Below, piece by piece: positions 47,404 through 56,700 of a stretch of 64,000 nt of DNA; the first letter of the stretch is position 1, and every line of letters begins with the position of its first letter. A program made the position numbers and the translations under genes. Location of the stretch: NCBI RefSeq assembly GCF_021290925.1, contig NZ_JAJSLX010000002.1:1019001-1083000 (forward strand), in the 5' to 3' direction. This DNA comes from Sessilibacter corallicola. Its GTDB lineage: Bacteria > Pseudomonadota > Gammaproteobacteria > Pseudomonadales > Cellvibrionaceae. Under the pieces are notes generated by a model. The model was given only the letters and a program-made list of their open reading frames with translations. It was not told where the DNA came from and searched no databases.

Positions 47404-48633
47404 ATGAAGGTATACAACCGGCTTTTTGAGCCTTCGGAGTTTCAAAAAATTATTGAAGGGTTAGAAAGTCATACCTTTGATGAAGAAACAATACCGAGTG
47501 ATTTAATTAATATATTGGAGCGAAAGGTTTTACACAAAATTGCTTCTGAACTCGAAAAATACGAAATAAAAATAGATGCCACCACTTTAGATTTTCATCA
47601 ATTAAAAAATATTTCTGGTGCTATAAAAAGTAGATACGACAGTGATTTGACTGAGGATACGGACTATTTACTTACCATGTATAGCGCTCTCGTTCGTTTA
47701 CTCAATGTAATTGAAGCGTTTAAAAGTAAAAATGTTAACGAAGGAATTGTTCATTTATTGGGTATTTCTGAAGTACTTCTACGAACACACAAAGTTGAAT
47801 CGCCTAAAAATTTTCCGTCAGGCAGCTATAACCTTTTATCAAGCGAGATTCCAGAAATTGGTGATATGGCCGGAAGCACAACAGAAGGCCAGTTAGCCCA
47901 AATTATCCAAAAGGCTCGCAATATTTGGGTTGATGATGAAGGTCACTATCCAGAATGGAAGCATGAACAGGCAGCGCGGCTAAAGAATTCATACAGTTTT
48001 GTTTTTCAGTACGCTAATAGATATGAAAATGAAAGTCGAGCAAAACAGTTTCAGACACCTGAAGCCCCCCTAGCTTATTTGGACTGCCAATTACCGGACT
48101 ATTGGGTATTGAAATTCGTTCGAGACTACCGCTCAAGCTGTAAGTTGGATGAACGCCTTCCTAAATCACATATATTCTCAGCCTTTGCTATTTATAACGC
48201 TTTTTACGCATTAGCTGATGTCTGGCATAAGGAATATCATGACGAAACGCTTGATGATAAATATACCAGAATCTACTACGGCGAAGCGCAAGGCTTCTTA
48301 AGCAAGGCTCTAAAATACAAGACAGAAGAAGAGCAAGATAATTTATTTGAAGAGAAGCAAGCAGCAGCGCTAAGTAAATCCCAAAGTAATAAAGCTAAAC
48401 AAAGAAACCGTTGGAGAGACCCTGTAGCAACTAGGATTGAAGAACTTTTCAGCGCGGACATTAAAACAAATATGGATGTTGGCAACGTCAAGCTAGCTCG
48501 TCGATGGTGGTCAGAATTAAATGATATTCGTATAGAAATTGATGGGGCTGGTTGGCAATATCAAGAACAAGCAACTGACCATATAAAAAGGGTAATATCC
48601 AAACTTAAGAAAAAAATTAGCACTGAAGTATAA
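47404..48633 (+). CDS. Unknown protein, island cargo
   Basis: I do not recognise this 409-residue protein. It is soluble and helical, with no signal peptide, membrane segment or nucleotide-binding motif. Lys/Glu-rich helices and the stretches YPEWKHEQAARLKNSYSFVF (about 190-209) and RNRWRDPVATRIEELF (about 335-350) stand out. The ATG at 47404 with GGGGTACGGA upstream was preferred over an earlier in-frame start at 47368. Its place between integrase and AlpA-like gene is one where related elements carry accessory or defence genes, which is inference only. Confidence 0.65.
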   Translation: MKVYNRLFEPSEFQKIIEGLESHTFDEETIPSDLINILERKVLHKIASELEKYEIKIDATTLDFHQLKNISGAIKSRYDSDLTEDTDYLLTMYSALVRLLNVIEAFKSKNVNEGIVHLLGISEVLLRTHKVESPKNFPSGSYNLLSSEIPEIGDMAGSTTEGQLAQIIQKARNIWVDDEGHYPEWKHEQAARLKNSYSFVFQYANRYENESRAKQFQTPEAPLAYLDCQLPDYWVLKFVRDYRSSCKLDERLPKSHIFSAFAIYNAFYALADVWHKEYHDETLDDKYTRIYYGEAQGFLSKALKYKTEEEQDNLFEEKQAAALSKSQSNKAKQRNRWRDPVATRIEELFSADIKTNMDVGNVKLARRWWSELNDIRIEIDGAGWQYQEQATDHIKRVISKLKKKISTEV

Positions 48634-48661
48634 AATACTAATCTCATAAAATGTTTTAGCC

Positions 48662-48681
48662 GGTTAAAACATGTTTTAACC
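48662..48681. promoter_or_regulatory. 20-bp perfect palindrome, candidate operator
   Basis: GGTTAAAACATGTTTTAACC is a perfect palindrome about 80 bp upstream of the AlpA-like gene. It has no T-run, so it is more likely an operator than a terminator. It may bind the element's own regulator. Confidence 0.55.
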
Positions 48682-48764
48682 AGGCTCAAACATCGTCACA
48701 TCATAACTATTGTAAGAACATATTCTCACTCCGTTAACTATCGTTATTGTCATTGAGGTGAGTT

Positions 48765-49034
48765 ATGTCTAAATCCAAATATCAAATAATTCTTCTTCGC
48801 CGTGCTGATGCACTAAAGCGTTTTGGTGCCAAAAGCACTTGGTTTCATGACCGTGTTAAAGCCGGTTTACTTCCTCCTCCTGTTTCGTTGGGCGTTCGTG
48901 CTAAGGGTTGGCCCGAACACGAATTAGATCAAGTACTCGCCTTTATGGTGGCGGGTAAATCTGACGATGATATTCGTACGTTGGTTAATCACTTGGTTGA
49001 GAAGCGTCAACAACTCACCAAAGGAGTAGCCTAA
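48765..49034 (+). CDS. AlpA-like DNA-binding regulator
   Basis: This 89-residue protein has a winged helix-turn-helix of the AlpA/excisionase type: RRADALKRFGAKSTWFHDRVKAGLLPPPVSLGVRAKGWPEHELDQVLAFM spans residues about 10-60. AlpA-like proteins in P4-like elements activate or aid excision. The ATG is preceded by GAGGTGAG. Its last base overlaps the start of the next gene (TAATG), indicating coupling. Confidence 0.8.
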   Translation: MSKSKYQIILLRRADALKRFGAKSTWFHDRVKAGLLPPPVSLGVRAKGWPEHELDQVLAFMVAGKSDDDIRTLVNHLVEKRQQLTKGVA

Positions 49035-49351
49035 TGAATCCCTCACCAACTGCGTTTAAATCTGCCGCTGAATTTAAATTACACATGCCTAATTCCGTGC
49101 TCAAAAGCGATGCATTTAAAGACGCTTTTAATCACATGGAAGCTTTCAATAAAGCTCGTAATTTTGTTGTTGCCTTTGTTTGGAGTGATCACGCATGGAT
49201 CGTCTGTTACGACGATACCACCAGTGAAGACATTCAAATTCCGCCTGGTCGTCTTAATTCCTTCTACCATGCAGCTCATGTTGGTAACACTTTTGTTCAT
49301 GTTGAAGGGCGACCAAGACGCACTTACTCGTGCTCAAATACAGGGATTTAA
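49034..49351 (+). CDS. Small unknown island protein
   Basis: A 105-residue soluble protein that I do not recognise. It has an acidic and aromatic middle part (FVWSDHAWIVCYDDTTSEDIQIPPGRL, about 49-75). The ATG overlaps the stop of the AlpA-like gene. It probably belongs to the element's early regulatory operon. Confidence 0.55.
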   Translation: MNPSPTAFKSAAEFKLHMPNSVLKSDAFKDAFNHMEAFNKARNFVVAFVWSDHAWIVCYDDTTSEDIQIPPGRLNSFYHAAHVGNTFVHVEGRPRRTYSCSNTGI

Positions 49352-49623
49352 GCGACACCGCAGCGCGGCAAAAACTCAATGCAGTTACGCACCCCTTACT
49401 TTTTTCATTGCTTACGTTGCTTAGATTGCTTTTTAGCACTTAAATCGTTGATTTTTATAGATAAAAATCTAAGCAATGTAGCTTGCTTACACAAAATCGC
49501 CATTGCTTTTAAGCAATTGTAGGCCACAAAAATCACCGTAATCGATGCGTTTTTAAGCGCGCTCCAGCATTTTGGCGCAATCGTTCTTGGTTTTTATGGG
49601 GATTGGGGCGACAGGTAAACACT
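49352..49623. repeat. Iteron-like region, possible replication origin
   Basis: This 272-bp AT-rich stretch before the primase gene is full of TTGCTTA/TAAGCAA motifs in both orientations. A 26-bp sequence at 49408-49433 (starting TTGCTTACGTTGCTTAGATT) recurs inverted at 57371-57396 with one mismatch. GCTTAGATT/AATCTAAGC also forms an inverted pair within the region. P4-type primases bind iterons at their origin, so this could be the element's origin. Binding is inferred. Confidence 0.5.
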
Positions 49624-52476
49624 ATGTATGATTCTGTATTAAAACAACTTCAATCTGCTGGTCTTTTGCTGGATTCATTCGAGGCAGATACCAACAGCAT
49701 TGTTCGTGTTCAGGTAGACGGTGACACAGGTAAAAAGCGTTCCGGTTGGTATCGTGTTTTTAGTGTGATCAGTAAGGCGGGTAATACGTATTACGTCGGC
49801 TCTTACGGCAACTGGAAAAATCCAGCGTTACCAGAAAAAGGCGCAAACATTGAATACGACGGCAAAACCTTAAGTGAAGAAGACAAGGCAGCTATTAAAC
49901 AAAAGCAGCGACAAGCTCAACAATCGGCTGATCGTGAACGCAAAGCGAAACAACAAAACGCGGCTAAACGCGCTGCTGATATTTGGCAAAAATTACCTAA
50001 ACAGGGACGTTCCGATTACCTTAATCGTAAAAAGGTTGCCGCCTTTGAACTAGGTTTTTCGCGCGGTTCTGTGGTTGTTCCGGTAAGAAAGGTTAACGGT
50101 GACTTAGTAGGTTTGCAGTTTATTGCGTCAGACGGTACCAAGAAATTCTTAACCGGCACACCCAAAGGCGGTGCTATGCACGTATTGGGTGATATTGCCC
50201 AAAGCCAGACCGTAATCATTGCAGAAGGCTACGCCACCGCCGCAAGTTTGCACATGGCCACGCAATTACCGGTTGTGATTGCCTTTGATGCAGGCAACTT
50301 GCCCAAGGTCACCACCGCGCTACGCAAAGCTTTTGCGAAGGTAATGGTAATTATTGCCGCCGATGACGACACTACCGGTATTCAATACGCGCACAAGGCT
50401 GCAAGTCTTGCCGCTGGTAATGTCGTTGTACCCAGCTTTACTCAGTGCCCACCGCCCAACACCAAAAAAGCCTATTCAGACTTTAACGATCTGCACGTGC
50501 AACTTGGGCTTGAAGCCGTGGCCACGCAAATTAATGGCGCCATTCAGTCTTGGCAGCACCCCAATAAAGATGACCCCAATCAACAGCACCAACAACCGCA
50601 AAACGCGGTATCAAATGCACACATTGCAGACGACAACCCACCGCCGGATGATCGACAACTGAACGCCGGTTACGTGATTCGTGATGGTGGTGTCTATTGG
50701 GTTAATCCCGACAGCGACGACGGTGAAAGTCTATTTTGGATTTGTGGCCATCTAGAAGTGCTTGCCCTTGCGCGTACCAGTGAGCGAACCGAGTGGAGCG
50801 TTATGTTGGTCTTTCACGACCGCGACAATCAACGCTGCGAGCTGTGCATACCTATGCGCTTATTTGCGTCTGATCGTGGTGCCAAGGTGCTTGAAGAACT
50901 CTACAGCCGTGGCCTGGCCGTAGACAGCCACCGTAACAGCAAAAATCGTGTTCTCGATTACCTGCAAAAAGCCTCTCGTGTTACTACCAAACGAATGCGC
51001 CTTGTTAATCGTATGGGCTGGCACGGCAGCGCTTATATGTCACCGGTTGGTGTTATTGGTGATAGTGATGAACCCATGCATTACTACAGCGAGCGCACCT
51101 GTTTAAACCGCGCTCAAGTCACCGGCAGTTTACAAGGCTGGCAAGACAATATTGCCCGTTATTGCACAGGTAATCCGGTATTAATGTTTGCGGTATCCAT
51201 TGCCTTTACTGGCCCATTGTTAGAGTGGGTAGGTTATAAAACCTTGGGTTTTCACATGCTGGGTAATTCCAGCCTAGGCAAAAGCTCGTTATCGGTGGTG
51301 GCAGGTTCTGTGTGTGGTGCACCTAATTACGTGCACACATGGAATACCACCTCAGCGGCGTTAGAATCCACAGCATCAGCACACAGTGATTCCATTTTAA
51401 TTCTTGATGAAATCAACCAAGCCGACCCCTTTAGCGTTGGCCATACTGTTTATCAATTAGGAAACGAAGAAGGTAAAGCCCGTGCAACCGATACCGGTAG
51501 CAGTACGCGCACCCAACACAAATGGCGTTTAGTCTGGTTAAGTAACGGTGAGCGCTCTTTGAAGGAAATTCAAAACCGCGTGGGTAAAATTACCGAAGCA
51601 GGTCAAGAAATGCGTTTATTGCACATTCGCGCTGATTTACACACCAACGAAAAAGAACGTGCCAGCAAAGGCATTTATCAAAACCTACACGCCTTTGCAA
51701 ACGGTGCTGCCTTATCAGAACACTTAAAAAAACAAGCCACTAAAAACCACGGCCACGCCTTTCAAGCGTTTATTCAATGGTTAACCTCTGCAACACCAGA
51801 AGAGCGCAGCAAGGTTGCTGCGTATTTAGATCGCATGGTTATGGAGTTTGAAAGGCAGCACCTAACCAATGCTGCCAGTGGGCAAGCAAGGCGTGCCGCT
51901 ATGGGTTTTGCGTTGGTAGGTGAATGCGGTGAATTAGCCACCATGCAAGGCATTACCGGATGGCAAAAAGGCGAGGCTCGTGCTGCGGCGTCGATGCTGT
52001 TTAAAAACTTCTTAGCCGACCGTGGGGGCGAAGGTAACGCAGAAGACCGCGCTATACTCGAACAAATTACCATGCTACTGCAAACCAAAGCAGAATCTAA
52101 CTTTACCCGTTGGGACAAAGAAGAGCCGTCAGTTGATACCCATCAGCCGCGCAGCATGACTCGTTGGGGATTTCGGAAAATTGAAGAAAACCACACCTAT
52201 GGCGAGCAGTCTTATAGCGAAGAAGAACTGTATATTTTTAAAGAAGTATTCCGCAAAGAAATTTGCAAAGACCTAGACTACAAACGCGCCTGTGAACTCT
52301 TAAAAAAACGTGGTGCGCTAATTACCAGTAAAGGCAAAGGAAATCTTTACCAAAAAGTATTACCTGGTACCGGCAGCCGCCAAACCCAAGTGTATTTTAT
52401 TAAAATGTCTGCCTTGCAAGATGTGCTCAACGAAAATGACGACAATAAACCCGACGATATAGAAGGCGTTGCCTAA
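49624..52476 (+). CDS. TOPRIM/DUF927 primase-helicase
   Basis: This 950-residue protein is likely to replicate the island after excision. An N-terminal part (about 1-180) precedes a TOPRIM domain (TVIIAEGYATAASL and VMVIIAADDDT, about 196-255), typical of primases. A DUF927 helicase-like ATPase follows, with Walker A GNSSLGKSSLS (about 546-556) and Walker B SILILDEINQ (about 589-598). The ATG at 49624 (MYDSVLKQL) was preferred over a TTG at 49603. Similar genes occur in P4-like and other integrative elements. Its 3' end overlaps the next, convergent gene by 4 bp. Confidence 0.83.
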   Translation: MYDSVLKQLQSAGLLLDSFEADTNSIVRVQVDGDTGKKRSGWYRVFSVISKAGNTYYVGSYGNWKNPALPEKGANIEYDGKTLSEEDKAAIKQKQRQAQQSADRERKAKQQNAAKRAADIWQKLPKQGRSDYLNRKKVAAFELGFSRGSVVVPVRKVNGDLVGLQFIASDGTKKFLTGTPKGGAMHVLGDIAQSQTVIIAEGYATAASLHMATQLPVVIAFDAGNLPKVTTALRKAFAKVMVIIAADDDTTGIQYAHKAASLAAGNVVVPSFTQCPPPNTKKAYSDFNDLHVQLGLEAVATQINGAIQSWQHPNKDDPNQQHQQPQNAVSNAHIADDNPPPDDRQLNAGYVIRDGGVYWVNPDSDDGESLFWICGHLEVLALARTSERTEWSVMLVFHDRDNQRCELCIPMRLFASDRGAKVLEELYSRGLAVDSHRNSKNRVLDYLQKASRVTTKRMRLVNRMGWHGSAYMSPVGVIGDSDEPMHYYSERTCLNRAQVTGSLQGWQDNIARYCTGNPVLMFAVSIAFTGPLLEWVGYKTLGFHMLGNSSLGKSSLSVVAGSVCGAPNYVHTWNTTSAALESTASAHSDSILILDEINQADPFSVGHTVYQLGNEEGKARATDTGSSTRTQHKWRLVWLSNGERSLKEIQNRVGKITEAGQEMRLLHIRADLHTNEKERASKGIYQNLHAFANGAALSEHLKKQATKNHGHAFQAFIQWLTSATPEERSKVAAYLDRMVMEFERQHLTNAASGQARRAAMGFALVGECGELATMQGITGWQKGEARAAASMLFKNFLADRGGEGNAEDRAILEQITMLLQTKAESNFTRWDKEEPSVDTHQPRSMTRWGFRKIEENHTYGEQSYSEEELYIFKEVFRKEICKDLDYKRACELLKKRGALITSKGKGNLYQKVLPGTGSRQTQVYFIKMSALQDVLNENDDNKPDDIEGVA

Positions 52477-52763
52477 CGTTTAATGGCCACCACGTTATCA
52501 ACGTCATTCCAATTACACTTTAATAACTGAGCGGCACTACCATCAAGGATTTGAACCGGAAAAACACACCGCTCTTTATTGCGATCGTTAAACGCCTGAA
52601 GATAACCGGCCAAGTACACCTCAAATTCTTGCTCGGTTAAATGCGGCCTTAATGATTCCGGTTCCACCATCCGTTGGCCTTCGGGTGCTGATATAGAAAT
52701 CATGTGCTCGTAATCAATATAACAATAACAATAGCCCGTTACTTTTACGCTGCCTAACTGCAT
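52473..52763 (-). CDS. Small unknown protein, paralogue A
   Basis: A 96-residue protein with no recognised domain. It is a close paralogue of the gene at 52785: LTEQEFEVYLAGYLQAFNDRNKERCVFP is shared almost exactly, as is SAAQLLK. It is convergent with the primase gene, overlapping it by 4 bp. The compact acidic/aromatic sequence with GYLQ...NDRNK is unlike known antitoxins or regulators that I can name. Confidence 0.6.
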   Translation of the reverse strand: MQLGSVKVTGYCYCYIDYEHMISISAPEGQRMVEPESLRPHLTEQEFEVYLAGYLQAFNDRNKERCVFPVQILDGSAAQLLKCNWNDVDNVVAIKR

Positions 52764-52784
52764 AACATCACCTGTATTGATTAA

Positions 52785-53081
52785 TTAACTTTCCGTGCGA
52801 ATAGCCACCACGTTATTAACATCATCCCAATTACGCTTTAATAGCTGAGCGGCACTACCATTAAGAATTTGCGATGGAAAAACACACCGCTCTTTATTGC
52901 GGTCATTAAACCCTTGAATATAACCCGCCAAATACACCTCAAATTCTTGCTCGGTTAAATACGGCTTTAATAATTCCGGTCGTAGCTTTTGATCGCCCTC
53001 AGCGCTGGTAACAGAAATTAAACTGTCTGCACTCGTCAAACTAAGATGAAAAGCGGTAATCTCAAAAGTACCCAATTGCAT
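52785..53081 (-). CDS. Small unknown protein, paralogue B
   Basis: A 98-residue protein, paralogous to the gene at 52473 along its whole length (both begin MQLG and end WxDVxNVVAI). No domain is recognised. The duplication seems recent, since DNA identity is high in the second half. It is probably in one transcript with its two neighbours, on the minus strand. Confidence 0.62.
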   Translation of the reverse strand: MQLGTFEITAFHLSLTSADSLISVTSAEGDQKLRPELLKPYLTEQEFEVYLAGYIQGFNDRNKERCVFPSQILNGSAAQLLKRNWDDVNNVVAIRTES

Positions 53082-53116
53082 AACATCACCTGCGTATTAA
53101 ATGCGTTAAAAGAACC

Positions 53117-53350
53117 CTACTCAACCAAGGCGACACCCGGCGTAAAATCCCAATCTTGTGGTTTGTTTTTATCGTTCATCGACTGCAAATAACCGATTAA
53201 AAAAATCATACGTGAACGGTTATCCATCGATTCCAAAAACTCAGCCGGTTCTTTTACTTCCTTGCCATCATCAGACTCGACAATGACAGCGCCAATTTTA
53301 TTGACCAAATCAAACTGAATACCGGTTAATGCAAATTCCTTCTTGTTCAT
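53117..53350 (-). CDS. Small unknown protein, distant paralogue C
   Basis: A 77-residue protein and the first gene of the three-gene minus-strand set. It shares the core pattern FLIGYLQSMNDKNK with its neighbours (LAGYIQGFNDRNK), so it is a more distant member of the same family. It starts at an ATG with GAGGT upstream and is divergent from the XRE-like gene at 53496. Confidence 0.6.
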   Translation of the reverse strand: MNKKEFALTGIQFDLVNKIGAVIVESDDGKEVKEPAEFLESMDNRSRMIFLIGYLQSMNDKNKPQDWDFTPGVALVE

Positions 53351-53495
53351 GGCTGACCTCTGTTATTTGCTGAGTTACTGTCTAATTTGATAACATTCTT
53401 AACTTTCCAACGGTTGAGCGTAATATTACAGCGGTCGTTTGCTGTTTACAACATTTTATAGCTCTAAATAGAAATTAAATTACGGTTGTGTGGGT

Positions 53496-53720
53496 ATGAA
53501 TGCTAAACAGTGCCGAATGGCTAGGGCTGGATTAGATTGGTCGGGTAAGTTTCTGGCCGAGCAAGCTGGAGTTAGGCATGCGACGGTCTCAGCCTTTGAG
53601 AAGGGCGGAGCTGCGTTAACAACTACGGTTGATAAAATGAAACACGCTTTATTGGAAACTGGAAGGGTACGATTTGATGGTGACAACGGTGTATTTGTAG
53701 ATGACGTAAATCAGGTCTAG
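53496..53720 (+). CDS. XRE-like HTH regulator of NACHT module
   Basis: The 74-residue protein is a minimal XRE/Cro-type helix-turn-helix: MARAGLDWSGKFLAEQAGVRHATVSAFEKGG covers residues about 7-37. The C-terminal part (LETGRVRFDGDNGVFVDD) is short. It is convergent with the NACHT gene, only 14 bp away. A broken relative sits in the same place, with the same 14-bp gap, at the second NACHT gene, so the two genes form one module. ATG at 53496 is preferred over GTG at 53490. Confidence 0.78.
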   Translation: MNAKQCRMARAGLDWSGKFLAEQAGVRHATVSAFEKGGAALTTTVDKMKHALLETGRVRFDGDNGVFVDDVNQV

Positions 53721-53734
53721 TACCAAAATAAGCC

Positions 53735-56700
53735 TTACTTGTTGGAATCGTATTGTTTCATATGATTTTCTATATCGAATCTGTCAGGGAAAATGGTTTC
53801 TTTATTATATTTAATATTAAATAGATCAGCTCCTTGTAGATCAGCTCCCTGTAGATCAGCTCCCTCAAGGTCAGCACCTTTGAGAGTAGTTCCTTTTAGA
53901 TTAGCTCTAATGAGGTTAGCTTCTCCGAGGTTAGCTATGTTGAGGTTAGCTCTGTTGAGGTTAGCTCTGTTGAGGTTGGTTCTGTTGAGGTTAGCTCCGT
54001 AAAGGTTAGCTTCAGAGAGGTTAGCTCCTTTGAGGTTAGATTCTTTGAGGTTGGCTTCTTTGAGGTTAGATCCTTTGAGGTTAGCTCTTTTGAGGTTGGC
54101 TCCTTCGAGGTTAGCTCTTTCGAGGTTGGCTCCTTCGAGGTTAGCTCCTTCGAGGTTAGCTCCGTAAAGGTAAGCTCTGTTTAGGTAAGCTCCTTTGAGG
54201 CTAGCTCCGTCGAGGTAAGCTCCTTTGAGGTAAGCTCCTTCTAGGTGCGCTCCAGTGAGGTTAGCTCCGTCAAGCTTATTAGCTCTTCTGAGGTTATTAG
54301 CTCGGTAGAGGCTAGCTCCTTCGAGGTTAGCTCCTTCGAGTTTAGCTTTTTCGAGGTTAGCTCCTTCGAGGTTAGCTTTTTCGAGGTTAGCTTTTTCGAG
54401 ATTAGCTTTTTCGAGGTTAGCTTCTTCGAGGTTAGCTCCTTCGAGGTTAGCTTTTTCGAGATTAGCTTTTTCGAGGTTAGCTTCTTCGAGGTTAGCTCCT
54501 TCGAGGTTAGCTTTTTCGAGGTTAGCTCCTTCGAGGTTAGCTCCTTCGAGGTTAGCTTTTTCGAGGTTAGCTCCTTGAAGGTTAGCTCCTTGAAGGTTAG
54601 CTCCTTGAAGGTTAGCTCCTTGAAGGTTAACTCCTTTGAGGTTAGCTTCTTCGAGATTAGCTCCTTCGAGGTTAGCTCTGTAGAGAATGGCTCCTTGGAG
54701 GTCAGCTTCTTCGAGATTAGCTCCTTCGAGGTTAGCTCTGTAGAGATTGGCTCCTTGGAGGTTAGCTTTGTCTAAATCAGCCCCCTGAAAGTTCGAATTA
54801 TTCAAATTTTGATAAGACAAATCCTGATTGCACAAACTTAAATATGCCATTGAGGACAATATAAGTCTTTCTGAAGTTACATCATTCTTCCGATTAATTA
54901 CTTGTTTAATGAAGTTTGTTTCTTCTCTGAAATTCGTAGAAGAGATGGTTTTTGTCGATAAACTGCAAGCGTGATGAACCACAAATAACATCTTTAATGC
55001 ATTTCCAGATTGTTTGAGCATATCCTTAAAAGAGAGGTTTTCGAATAGCTCCATAGGTAGGTCGTGTTGAGAAGCAGCACTTAACAAATGGCTTATGGTA
55101 TCTTGCAGGTTTTTATTTTCTTCAACAGAATCTTGCGTGAATCTACCGTTGATAAACTCTAAAATAAATATGTCAATAGCTACAGGACCAGTGATTTCCG
55201 CCCAGCGCTTTAATAACTCTTTCTCGTTTTTACCATCAACCTTTAATTTGTTGAGTAATTTCAGCTCTCTTACTAATCTTTTAGCAATTAAATATTCACC
55301 GAACGTTTTATGAGTGAATTCAAAGGTGTCTTCACCAAGAATGTTTTCATGACTTCTTGAAAAATAAAATGCAGTTAGTAATTGGCTAATATCTTTTTTT
55401 GCAGACTCGACATAAATTTTTAAATAATTCGTGATCCCTTCAGTTTTACAACGTTTTTCTATTTGCGATTCTTTTGCTGTTCTGGCGTCACCACTATGCC
55501 AAGCAACAAGTGCTATTTCCTCTAACACATGTCTATATTGATCCTCCTCTAAATGCCTTGCGCCGTGATGAGTGCCTTCGCTGTACCAATCACGTTCAAA
55601 AACTTTATGGAACAATTTGTCGTAAATTTTATTGATGGTTATATTTTCGAGGTTAAAGTCATTCGGCTTATAAGTGAGAGCAACTAATAAATTAAGTAAA
55701 GGTTCACGGGTGATTTCGAGTAAGCTATCCGTTTTAAAATTATTGGGTATACCTTCATATTGTTGTCCTATACCTGTACCGTATTTACTCCACCATAAAT
55801 CTCGTTGATCTACACGTAATAAGTTGTTGGGATCTTCAAACTGTATTTTCTCGTCATTAAACTTATCGTGATATTTATTAACGATAAATGGCAATAAATA
55901 CAATGTTTGGGCAAGGCGTTTAAAGTTTCTGCTAGTTGATTGAACGGCAATGTCACGTCCAGTGATTAGCACTTGCCATCGGCATGAATGATCATTAGCG
56001 TTTTCTACATTGTTGATAACGTCGTCTACAAATGCGGTTGCGGCGGCAGCGGCTGTATCACCACGTCTTGAAAGCTCATCAAGGCCATCTAAAATGAGTA
56101 ATAATCGACCTTTACTTACTCTAGTATCCAGAGGGTTAAAACCTCGGGGGAAGTAATTCAATTTACTGGTAAAGTCTATTACAGCATTATAATCATAACC
56201 CTTAAGCTTATTGATTTGTATAAATAAAACCGGAATATCGGGCATGCTACGTGCGACAGTTACAGCAAACATTTTAGTAGCGGATGACTTACCAGAACCC
56301 GGTCCGCCACTAATCACTTTTATGGCGTTATTCCGGTTAAACTCTTTAACCCAATCCGTAAGTTCAGACTCTAAATCAACCACCTGAGCAGTTGGGGTTT
56401 TGGTGGTCTCTTGTGGATTTTCATCTTCATCTATAGAGCTCTTTGGTTTATCTAGATAATAAAAAGCGCGTAATGGAACGTAAATGTGTTCTAGCGTTAT
56501 GGGTTCATCAAAGATACTTTGTTGTGTTTCAGCCGTTAACCAGCCTTTGTATTGCATCCAGCCTAAGGCTAATGCTTCAGCTTCTGCAAAAGGCCCTGAA
56601 AGTGCAGTTTGAATACATTCATAGTCTTTTGAGTTAGCAGCCCAAGTTCTACCCAGCGAAAAACTAAAGCTCGACTTTAATCGGCGAAAAAATTCGTTTG

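Noticed and set aside
54245-54775. 176-codon plus-strand Ser/Phe/Val-rich frame
   Set aside because: It is the complement of the pentapeptide repeats and its period is fully explained by them.
53822-54830. CRISPR-like array
   Set aside because: The 15-bp period has no spacers and reads in frame as pentapeptide repeats of the NACHT gene.
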